Shown: positions 22,764-33,783 of the stretch, one piece after another
How the letters are laid out: each line of letters opens with the position of its first letter
Position numbering within the stretch: the stretch's first letter is position 1
Assembly (NCBI GenBank): GCA_964036155.1
Contig: OZ038423.1
Span: 21,281,249 to 21,345,248, forward strand
DNA length: 64,000 bases
Source of the DNA: Diploscapter coronatus
Lineage: Eukaryota > Nematoda > Chromadorea > Rhabditida > Rhabditidae
Reading direction: 5' to 3'
The notes under the pieces: generated by a model
What the model was told of the DNA's origin: nothing
The model's input: only the letters and a program-made list of their open reading frames with translations
Databases searched by the model: none
Translations under genes and position numbers: made by a program

Positions 22764-25700
22764 CTTCTGACGAAACCAGACATAGGGAGGACTTTCGTTG
22801 GACGAAAATCATTTTAGGGGGTAGGTCGTATAAACAAAATTACGAACATGAAATCATCTAAGAAGAGCACATTTTTCACCAACCTAATACTGGTAATATA
22901 AATTTGTTAAAGAAATAGAAGAGGGGTAAACCGCATGAGGTTGCTGACGATCATTCTCCGTTAGTCTCCATGAAACTTGACAACTCACAGAGTTTTTACA
23001 AATAGTGAACTTTGCGGAAAATCGATTGATCGTTAAGGGAACTTCCGAAACATGTGCAGATATTTGAATTTGAAATCGAGGACCATGTGCGAGTTCAGAG
23101 AACGAACAGTTGGTTTGAACGGAGATGGAGAAGTGAGAAGGGAAATGAGAGTGGAAGGATAAAAGGCAGGAAAATAGGGGGAAGAGAAATAAGTGAGGAA
23201 AAGATAGGCAGTTAGAGCGGAACGAAGGAGAGAGTTGAAGGCCTGGCGATCGATGCATGGAGACAAGGAGAGAGAAAGAGGCTCTATGGGCACTGCCGTG
23301 GGCCGCTGCTGTCCGTGGGCTGGGCAGTTGGAGGAGAGCTGCCCCCAGCCTGCAGTAAGCACTTGGGCGGTCGAAAGGCTAGTCAATAGATTTCCCTCAT
23401 ACTCCTCGACTCCCTTCTTTCTACTCACTGCACTATGTTCTCTTGTTGTTATGTGTCATCGTTATTCATTCAGTATTCAGCTTTTTCTCGCGTCGTAGTA
23501 ATAATCTTTAAGCCGCTATATATTGTGAAATCCCCCCGAGTTACTCATTAGACGTTGCAAGGATTTGAAACTTTCAGGGTAAACAAAAATTCGAAAAACG
23601 AGAAATTTGAGAATCTGACGAAATTGATCGATATGAAGTCTGAGATTATCGAACTTATTACGGAGCAGACCTAGGGAGGACGATCGTCAGAAACCCCTTG
23701 CGATCTACCCCCATAGATTTTTTTTGTCTGCGAAAGTGTTCCCTAGATCTGTTACGGAGTCAATTTAGAAGGTGAATCAGTAACAGCAGATTTTTCTTGA
23801 GAAATTTGTTAATTTTGAGTGTCTCTAGTTTGTGTTCGCGCATTTTTGTCAATGGGCGTCATTGAAGGCCGCTCAGGGTCCTCTGGGTCATGCCGCTTCC
23901 TTTCCTCTTCCCCTGTCCCTCCAATTCCCATCTTCCCCATCTTTCACATTCCTGTATTCCATCCACTCGTTTGGCAGCTCAGCTCAGCGACCTTCAGTAC
24001 TCCTTTATCCATTCTCTTTCTCTTTCTATCCCCGTTTCTTCTCTTTCTCACATTGCATTCACAATTGAGTATTCTGTTCTGCGTTCAGCATCCCACACAG
24101 GTCATTGCATTGCACACATGCGCATTATTCGCTCACATATCCTTCTTCCACTTCCATTATTCTCTGATACCGTTGGAGCCAGTCAAATGACCATTCAACA
24201 TTTGCAAATGTCTGCATTTTTCAAGAAAATACAAAATTCGTTTTGATAATAACGGGAAAGTTGAACTTTTATCCCGAACTATATTTTTCCGATTAGAATT
24301 TCTCATATTCTCTTCCACGAGATTGATTTGATTTGTATCTTTTTCTGCATCTTGTTGACTATCTTAGCACAAGAGCATGCGAATTTTTTCGGTATTTGAT
24401 GATTTTGGTTTCCTTCCGTTTTAGCTTCTATATCAGTCAGTCACAAATTTGAATTTTGCTTATTCCCAACTTCTCATTCGAGTTAGTCTTCGGTCTTTTC
24501 GCAAATGCTAGGCTTCGTTCGACTTTAGTATTTCAAATATTTTAAACCTTCACATGTTCTTTTTCTTAAGAAAAAAACGAACATTTTGCAATTCTCATCT
24601 CCCCTTTTTGATTTTTCGTAAGAATTATTTTAGACCATTCACTACAAGTTGCGCTTAGAATTGATCTCTCGCATAGATTTTTACTCAAGTACATCGAATG
24701 TAAACCGTTTTGTTTGACCGTTTGATTTCTTTCTGTCGAATCTCCGTTGTCCGTTTTGTGCGGCTACGACCTCTGTCAGTGCCACACGGATTTCCCCTCA
24801 CTTTCATGTCAATGCGCCTCAATGCCTGTCAATATTTGTCCAGTGCTCACTTTGCGTGTATTCCACTTTTCCCTTTTTCTTTTCATTTTATACAGCCTTC
24901 AAATGCTCTCGGCGCTCTTTTTATTACAATATTTATTCAAAGGTATTAAAATCGGCAATTCGTCTCCTTCATATTCATATTCTCAACAACGTCATATAGC
25001 AGTTTCAATATTAAAAATTGCAATATCAATGCTATTTTGAAGTCCGTCTCTACATTGCCCTTATGAGTTTTGCTCAAATTTATTACATTTTGTGATCTGT
25101 AAATCTTGTTCCGGAATTTGGTTCCAATACTGAATTTTTAGATTGATTCCGATTTTGACTTCTTAATCTCGATTTTTCATCATTATTTCAGATTTCTCAT
25201 CTTTCACATTCAAGAAAAATCTAGTGATCTTTATGCGAAGTTTGGGAATATTCGCATGGTATTTTTGTTAGAACGCTCTGCTTTTCATTCAAATTATGCT
25301 TGTTCTGTAGCATTTAGATTTACGATACGTGCCTATATGTCTGTATCTGACAGAAATACGAATTTGAAAGACCGAAAGAAGACTACAAGCGCAAAATGAT
25401 TCATTTATTGTTTTGTGTCCAATATGCGCCACAAAATCTGAATGAAAAATGTACAAAGAGGCATCAGTTTGAGAATTCCACTGGAAAAATGTAAAATGTT
25501 CTCAATTTAAAAAAGATTCGTTGCAAAACAATACTCTTCATCCTTCATTCTCGGAACGTTTTTTCAGTTTAAAATTCTTGCACTCATTTTGAAGAGCCTT
25601 TCTGATAAGATAACCTTCTTCATTGGTTATTTTTTGTTTATTCAGCACTTGATCGGAAATTTTGGGCCTAAATAATAAAATAACCTGAGAATTTCCTAGT

Positions 25701-26177
25701 GAGGGCAGAGAATATAGCAAACTGAGTCGTAAGGGTATGGAAAGGTTTTGGGCCATGGACAGGGAAAGGGACAGGCAAGATCCGAACGGCCTTGATTTGC
25801 CTAGTTCTTCTATTTTTTCTTCCCTTTCACCCATTCATTTCTTTCTTTCGTACTGCCGCTCCTCACCTTCTGTCCTTGCCATTTTCGCGTTATTTTTGCC
25901 TTCGTTCTCCTTTTTTGTCGTATCGCTGCGATGCGTTTTTGTCAGTGTTGCGTTTGTTTTGTGTTCCCTGTAGAAAATTCGCCATGATTTGATCGGTCTT
26001 AGGGGATTTTAGAGAACTCATTTCGTCTAAAATAACAGTCACATAAGTGAAAAATAGAATTGAAATTTTTAAGGCCGAATTTAAATTTAACCTCTAAAAT
26101 TCGGAATCAGATTTGTAATTATACGGATTTTTGTAGCTTTGGTGTATTTCCAAATACTAACAAAAGGAGGTAATGTA

Positions 26178-26385
26178 CAGTGGCTAACATAATAAGCTGC
26201 ACAGTCAATATTTTCGACACGATCTTCAGATCACACACTTATATTGATCAAATCGACTAAAATGCTGCACTCATATTATGTTATGCAAGACATGAAAGTG
26301 CCAAGTTTCAGCCTGATCCGATCAGTGTAAGTGTGATCTGAAGATCGTGTCGAAAATATTGACTGCAGTTTATTATGTCCGTCAC
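26178..26385. mobile_element. Tc1/mariner-like MITE
   Basis: A 208-base element with long inverted ends. CAGTGGCTAACATAATAA on the left answers the right end read in reverse, TAGTGACGGACATAATAA. The inner arms pair over more than 40 bases, including TTCGACACGATCTTCAGATC. TA lies directly left of the first base, as expected for Tc1/mariner insertion. No transposase is encoded. Confidence 0.75.
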
Positions 26386-27975
26386 TAAATATTGGGAAAT
26401 CTGAAAATGCACCATAGGCGTTTCCTAATTTCAATAGTCTTTGAAAGGAATTTATTGAGCCATGAAATATTGCCTATTTGTTTGCAAACAATGCGCTAAT
26501 TCCATGCACCAATTTTTCGTTCTTTTCATTTTGTCTCAAATTATCGGTCATTAACAACAACTTTCAGATGTAAAAGATTGTCAAACTCATCTTACTTTTT
26601 CATTCAAGTTGAATTTTTTGAATCTTCACAGATTTTTGGGCAGCTTGAACTTTGCGATATTTGCTCTGAACAGTTGAAATTTGATACGATCCTGCATCAA
26701 ATTAGATATGTGCGCAATTCCATTTCGAATTTCGCGAATTCATTTCCAGAAAATATGTAGTTTGAGTATGCTTATCTCGTTTACGAGCAACGGCCTTTGT
26801 GCTTTATTTTGCGTTCGAAATCGACCAGGTTTTTCTTATTTCCCTATTTTCTCTTTGAAGTGCTTACGAGTGAGAAGAAGGATCACACGGAGTATTTTGA
26901 ATGGCAAAATGAGAAATAAGAAAAGAATCAGACAGAAGGCGAGGGAGGGGTAGCTTTCCATAGATAAAGAGAAAGCGACGCTTCTGCTGCAGTGCTGTTG
27001 TCCGTTTTCTGTTTTCCTGCCTTCAGTATACAGCAGCCTTCACAGACCATCTGGGCTGTTATTTTTCGTGCTTCCCCTGTGAGAATTTCATTCAAATTCG
27101 CAAAAAAATTTCCCGATTTCATCGATTTTCCTGAAACAAGAAAATTTCTATCGAAAAAATGGCGAAATTGGCTGATTTTTCTCGAATATTGGATTAGATG
27201 TTTTGTGTTCTGCGAAATGAGTCAATATGGGAGTTTTCTTTCCGTTTTTTCATTAGAGCGAGAATATTGCAAAAACTGTCATTTCACACTTGGAGGGTGG
27301 CAGCGCGGTGTTTGTGAGTCATTCTTCATTCTGTCTTCGTTTAGATCATCTTCGACCTCCATTCCTAATTCTAATTTTCAATTTCTCAAATTTTAAGTTG
27401 CAATTTTTGAAAACTAGGGATTTCAAAACCTTTCACTGCTATAAATGCTCACAAAACTTTAAAATCGTATCTTTCCAAAAACAGTTAGAGAATTGAATCA
27501 TCCTATTCTTTGCCGATTGTTATACGTTCAACATCAAAATTATATCGATCTCCAGGCAATTTATCATTACTTCATTTTTTCTACTTATTTTTTCCATAGA
27601 TAAAATCTTTGAAAGGTGTTTTCAGTTTCGAATTTTCAAATTTCCTGGCAAATGAGAGAAATCACAAATATTATTTGCAAAGTGGAGTATCTAGAGCTAA
27701 TGGTCGATTTCTGCAGCAATTCGTTATTTGTCTTCCTGCATTTCCTATCGATTTCGACTATTTTTGTGGCATTCTCTTCTAATTTATCTTGTTTGTTTCT
27801 CAGATTTCATGCGTATCGTTTACATACCAAGTTTCTCTTTATTGTTTTATCGATAATTCCTTCTGGATTTTCTTCGTCTAGCGTCAGTCGAAAATACTCT
27901 TATTTTCTGCATTCAAACATCTATAATTTTCAGGTAGCTCATCTTCAAAGCCTTTCTGCTAAAACTTAACCGAAA

Positions 27976-30900
27976 ATGTCGAACCCCGAAGGCAAATCTT
28001 ACGTAAGTCGAGAATAAACTATATTGGGTTGGTCAGAGAAAGTTTGGCAGAGCTAAGCTGCAATTTTAGTCAGTTTGCTAGAATTTTGATAACTTGAGTT
28101 TATTCGATGAATGTTGTTGCTGTCTAACTTTTTTCCGGCCATATTTCTAAAAGACAATGTTAATAAATCCAAAATTTGAGAGGACATTCTGATCAGCCCA
28201 ATAAAATTGGTGTGCGAGAGAGTGAGAGAGATGAAAGTTTATGTCGAAATAAAAATTTTAAAAAAACACAGGCGACAAAATGCGAAATTGATAGCCGTAA
28301 ATTTTCGTCAGAATACATTGAACATTCGTGTGCAAAAAGCGGTACATATCGCAATTGGGAGAGGGCAGATTTGTGCCTTTCGATTCGAAGTTTGCACGAG
28401 GAGATAATCGATTTCGACTGGCAGCGGATAATAGAGCAAAAATAGGAAACAAGACGACACGAAAAGTGAGAGTTCTCGATTTCGCATTTCACATTTCGCC
28501 GATTACTTTCAATTCTGCAATTCTACGAACAGCGTCAATTCTCAGCTCGTCCAATCTATTCAATTCAGCCCACTTAAAAATCTCGTTCAAGCGATTTTTT
28601 GCCTCCAAAATTCAATACAGACCCTCTCGTGATTCTATGTATCTATTACGACATATCAAACACTACGAAACTCCAACTAATTATTTAGTGAGCATCCTTT
28701 CAAGCGCTTAAAATTCTCCATATTTAAACTCAAGCTATACATGATTCATTCAAAATCTACTTACAGTTAAAATTTTCGTATATTCTTCGAAATTTATTCC
28801 CACATTTTCGCTAATAAAACATGTCCGCATCTGAATCATCCTTAGTGGTTCGGCTCGGTCCAGATTATAACGGACATAGGTTTGCAAAACGAAAATAATA
28901 AGTCATCATCATTCTTGCTTCAATGGTATCATTGTGCAAAATTTTGTCGATGAGAATAATAGACAATCGTAGTTCTGTAGTATTCTGTAAGATCAAGACG
29001 AAATCGAATTTTAAAAAGTCGGAAACAAGATTTACACTTACGAATTTAGGAGTTAAAATTATCATCATAGATCGTTAAAATTTTACTCTGGCAAATTTTT
29101 ACAATTATTTTTGGCATTTGAATCGAGCAATTTGGGAAACATAATATCGTAGTACGAAAGCTATGAAAAACAGCTCGTGATTTGATCCTAATACTTGTCG
29201 AACTTTTACAAGTCACGAGATCACGATATAATGAGATTTCCAAATTAGCCTAGAATTTCGTCTTGGACTTGATATTTCAAATTTCTGAGCATTTCTAGAA
29301 GCAATAAGATTCTTCAACTAAATTTATATAAACTTTATTAGCCCTTCACCACTCGTCCGAATTTTCTCGCTGAATCACCGAATTCGAAACTATCGAATGT
29401 CGCATATCGCTGAGTTTATGCGGTGGTACGAACATGCTAAGGTAATTATGGAAACCCTTTTCGAAAATGTGCCAAACATTTCCTTACATTCAACTTTGGT
29501 TGCAAACAAGATGATACTTCCGAGGAAATTTCGAATCGAAAAGTGCCATTTTATGTTTGACTGTCCTTAGAAAGATCCGACTCTTATGATTTGAAGTGAG
29601 AAAACATTTCGAGCCTTGCAAAGCGATGATTAATCAGGTCGGAATTCATAAGAAAACATTTTGATGACTCCTCGAAATTATTAATCAGAATTCATATCGA
29701 AACAAAACTGATCTTCAGCGTCAAGTGAAAGAAAACGTACGAAAACACCCCCATTAACATTTACTTACTATCTTTTCACGTAAACAATTTTGAGGCCAGA
29801 CGATTTTTATCAGATCAGCAAGTTTGAAATGGTGTAAATTGAATTTTTCAACGGAAATGATTCTTCGGAATTACGGATTATTGATAAGCAAACAACGAGC
29901 ATCATCGATTTTGCCATTTCGCATTCATGCCATAGCCCCTCAATTCTGATAAGGAAAGCAGGGCTTTTGACAGGAAAGACGCGAAAAACGGTCTGGCGAA
30001 GGGACCTTATCACCGACATTCTGCACTTCAATACTCACTCTTCTATTTATTATTTTGCTCTGGAAGAGGCGATCGTTTTGTCATTCCTTCTCCTTTGCAT
30101 TTGCTTTGCCTTACAGCCTGTCATTTCCACATTTGCCTAGTCAATTCCTCAACGCTTACCAACGCCAAAAATGCCCCTCTACTATAATTACGGAGCCGAG
30201 AAAAAGGCAAGCATTTCTTTGGAATTTTCAGAGTTGAGCAAATATCGGTGTATCGTCGGGTAGAATGTATATTGTGTGTGAGAGGAAAAAGATAAATTTA
30301 GAGTTTCTAAAATTCAAAGTGGATTATAAATTTTTTTCAGCCAGTCCCATACCGCTCAGTGCTTCAAGAGAAATTCGAACCAGGTCAGTAAAAACGTTTA
30401 AATCCCGATTCCAATTCCAGTTGCGAAAGTGTTCAATTCCAACTCCATTCCAAGCTTTTCAAAATTGAAATTACGAACATCGTTTCAGGTCAGACACTGA
30501 TTGTCAAGGGATCCACCATCGATGAATCTCAGAGGTCGAAGGAACTTTGCAGGAAGCAAAACGATTTTTTCACTTTAGATTCTCGATCAATCTACATGAG
30601 AAATCTGCCGACTTCTCCGGAAACAACGTGCCTCTGCACATCTCGGTCCGCTTCGACGAGGGAAAGGTGAGAGTCATTAACGATCCATAGAAATATAGAA
30701 ATTAGCTGTACAAAGTAAAAAATAATTCATTAGCAGAAGCAAATGAGAAATTGAATTTTAGAAAGTTAATTGAGAAGATCAGTTCAAACTGAAGCGCAAA
30801 GTATATATACAATAGCAGTTTCATTTTTACTAGGTGTCATAGAAGTTTTAAATCACAAGATAGAATTCATTTGTGCTAAATTCATGTCTGATGCTGCTGC

Positions 30901-32104
30901 ATAAACTTGAACTTTGAGAATGGCAATTCGAGATTCTAAAGTTGTTGCATCTAGAAAATCTACAATTACTTTCTAATTGAGGTTCAACTTATCTTCATTT
31001 ATGAATTCCAAAATCTAAAATCAAGTTTAGATCGTTCTGAACTCGTTCATCAACGGTGAGTGGGGCAAGGAGGAGCGCAAGTCTAACCCGATCAAGAAGG
31101 GTGACAGCTTCGACATCAGAGTTCGCGCTCATGATGACCGCTACCAGGTTGAATGGATAAGATGAAACTAAAATTATCATTCAAACGACTTTAGATCGTG
31201 ATTGATCACAAGGAGTTCAAAGACTACGAGCACCGTCTGCCTCTGACCAGCGTCTCCCATCTGTCGATCGACGGAGATCTCTACTTGAATCACGTACATT
31301 GGGGAGGAAAATACTACCCCGTTCCATACGAAGTAATTAATACAATGCACATCAAAAAGAAATGTGTTGATAAATGCTCCAATTAAAGACCGGAATGGCA
31401 ACCGGATTGGGAGTTGGCAAGACCCTGCTCATCTTCGGCACTGTCGAGAAGAAGGCCAAGCGCTTCCACCTCAACTTGCTGAGGAAGAATGGAGACATCG
31501 CTCTCCACTTCAACCCGAGATTCGATGAGAAGGCAATACTGGTGCATAAAAGTGATGAACAACTAGAAACTTTCAGACGGTTGTACGCAACTCGCTACAG
31601 AACAACGAGTGGGGCAATGAGGAGAGAGAGGGCAAGATACCATTCGAGAAGGGAGTCGGATTCGATTTAGCCATCCAGAATGAGGCCTATGCTTTTAACG
31701 TAGGTTTTCATAGTGAAAAAAATGTTTTTTCCCCAGTTCAACTATCAATTTAGTTCAACAATAACCCATTTATCTGATCTAATAACTGCTATCTCATGAT
31801 TCTCCAGCAGATTTTACGAAGCTAACTCAAACTATGTGTGCTCATTTTTCATGAACCCTACAAAAGGAACAAAATTTACCGAGACTTGTGGATTTTATCA
31901 TTTTTGGAGCTAAACTTAATGCTTATGCACTCACCACCTTAATTCGCTGTTTCTTGCTAAGATCTCCAATTTCAATCATCTTGTATTTAGATCTTCGTAA
32001 ACGGTGAGAGATGGGCTACGTACGCTCACCGAAGCGACCCTCACGACATTTCCGGCCTGCAGATCGGCGGAGACATCGAGCTGTCTGGAATCCAGATCCA
32101 GTAA
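27976..32104 (+). CDS. lec-1: tandem-repeat galectin, LEC-1 orthologue
   Basis: Nine exons: 27976-28002, 30341-30383, 30489-30534, 30579-30666, 31031-31147, 31195-31332, 31389-31532, 31577-31699, 31991-32104; 279 residues, the length I recall for Caenorhabditis elegans LEC-1. Two galectin domains are joined by a short linker. The second keeps the canonical sugar-binding residues HFNPR, N, W, ExR. The first has HISVR in place of HFNPR but keeps N, W and ExR, as in other nematode LEC-1 proteins. Galectins bind beta-galactosides outside or inside the cell without a signal peptide. Intron 7 (31533-31576) must begin with GC: the alternative GT at 31542 would add three residues and leave a 35-base intron. 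Intron 1 (2.3 kb) contains a second possible first exon. Confidence 0.97.
30171..30206 (+). CDS. lec-1: possible alternative first exon of lec-1
   Basis: ATG at 30171 opens twelve codons (MPLYYNYGAEKK) that end in phase 0 at AAG, followed by GCAAGC, a good GC donor. Joined to exon 2 at 30341 it gives an in-frame galectin with a different amino terminus. A TTACAG acceptor and pyrimidine-rich DNA lie upstream (30080-30115), as at other starts in this window. It is inferred; no transcript evidence is available. Confidence 0.5.
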
Positions 32105-33783
32105 ATCATTGAAACATCACCACTATCATCGGATAGACCAATTATCTACCGCTTATTCTCCATTCTACAGGCCTTCGGTCTTAAACTGAAGTTTTCCGTA
32201 ATTTCACCCGATTTCTTATCTTTTTGAGATGAGAAAAGTGGATTTATAGAAAACTAAAAGTTAGGACCAAAGATTTTACTATCTTTATTATTTCCTTTAT
32301 GTTCGTTCATGAACTACCATAATTGGATAAATATTCTTTTATTGATGATTTTTCCTCTCAATAATAAATAAATGTGTGCAAAGCACCGTGTTCCTTTTAA
32401 AATTATCATTTTTTAATCAAAAACATCACATTTTAAAAGAGTTCTTCATTTCACTGCCTATTTTTTTTATTTCCTGTGCATCTATTTAAAGTTTGTTTTC
32501 TAGATTTTATTTTCTTATGGTTGTTTTTCCTTAATTTTTTAAAATCCACTTATCGTACTCCTATCATGTTGTCCATATATTGACAGTCGTTAATTGACTC
32601 GTAGCAACTATCTAATCAATTTTTGTTCGCTAATAAAGTTACTGCAATGTTAATCGACGAAAAATTAGTCAATTTTCTGCATGTATGCATAATCAACTTG
32701 CAAATCAATGGGAAAAATTTTTTCGATATTTTTTCTTCACAAATATTTTAGTCATTGAGTTTATTGTGGGAAAGTAGATTTGATGAGTATTTTATTCCAC
32801 TTTGTCATATATGATTGCACTTCAAAGCATAAACTTTTCATAAAATCTATAGGAAAATCTAACAGGAACGGTCAATTTTCAACTTTTTCATGTCGATTCT
32901 GGTGATTTTTTATGATCTATCTATTTAAATTTATTCCGCATCTCCATGCTTGTGGATTCATAAAATCGCGAATTGTTTGAAGAAAAAATCTAGAAAGATC
33001 CTATTTTCCTCAACCTATTCATAAATAAACCTATTTGCTATGCACTGTTTACCGCGTTTTTCGGTTTGAAATATGTTAGATTCAATTTATGTTCTACTTT
33101 AACACTAAGCTCACAAACTTACAAAGGTTTCACTAAATCCCACAAAAATGAGAAGAAAAGATTCAAAATAAAAAAAACGACGAAGAAAAGCGATGAAGAC
33201 ACTTTGCATTTTGTATGCGTCTGCCACTGCCTCACTCCTCCCATTTTCTCGATCGATATCCAGTGCTCACTGGGTCATTGCCGTTTCTCTCCCAATTTTT
33301 CTAATTTTCATTTTTTTTCCCGTTTTCACTTTTTTCCTTGTAAAATTTGATCTGTTCTGTTAAAAATTAGCATAAATTGTGGGAATTCGATAAATTCAGC
33401 TCCAAGCTCGCAATTCTCAATTCAACTCTCCTCATTAGTCCTCTTCTCTTCTAGATGAGCAAAATTTCTCTAAAACTAATTCCTGACACTTCTGCCTTGA
33501 CAACCAATAATTCCTTGCCAAGCTCCTTATCAGTCGTGATCAAGCCGTTTCGCAGCCTGTTTCCGAACATTTTCGAAACACTTTCTCGGCATGAAATTGA
33601 TAAGTTGAAATTGGCCAATTTTTATCTCGATTTTCGTCACCTTCGGTGACTCAATCATTTTCCCTAAAATTGTGCCTCCTCGTTCATCATTATTAATGCT
33701 CCCCAATTTCAGTTCGACTTTGACGAACTTGTGCAATTGGTCATCTGATCATCAGTTGCGAATTGTTGGAGAAGTGAAGAGAG
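32105..33783 (+). other. spacer between lec-1 and fust-1
   Basis: No coding sequence is supported. Overlapping AATAAA signals at 32363-32372 probably end lec-1. The rest is AT-rich, turning pyrimidine-rich near 33230-33330 and 33440-33560 ahead of fust-1. Confidence 0.5.
32363..32372 (+). terminator. poly(A) signal of lec-1
   Basis: Two overlapping AATAAA hexamers lie 259 bases after the lec-1 stop codon, in AT-rich sequence typical of nematode 3' ends. Confidence 0.6.

Larger units (their letters stand above)
20956..27975. other. 7 kb divergent spacer between cyclophilin and lec-1
   Basis: No conserved gene was recognised; the open frames are low-complexity. The left part (about 21160-21350 and 23080-23300) is purine-rich on the plus strand, the right part (about 23390-24070, 24720-24910, 25790-25980) pyrimidine-rich. 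Each gene therefore has pyrimidine-rich DNA on its own sense strand upstream of its start, with a switch near 23.35 kb. Two inverted-repeat features are listed separately. Confidence 0.5.

Noticed and set aside
23819..24246. Overlapping open frames of 78-123 codons upstream of lec-1
   Set aside because: All three plus frames stay open because of pyrimidine-rich composition; the peptides are low-complexity Ser/Leu/Phe/Pro.
31542..31576. GT-AG reading of lec-1 intron 7
   Set aside because: It adds three residues within a conserved strand and leaves a 35-base intron; the GC donor restores the expected 279 residues.
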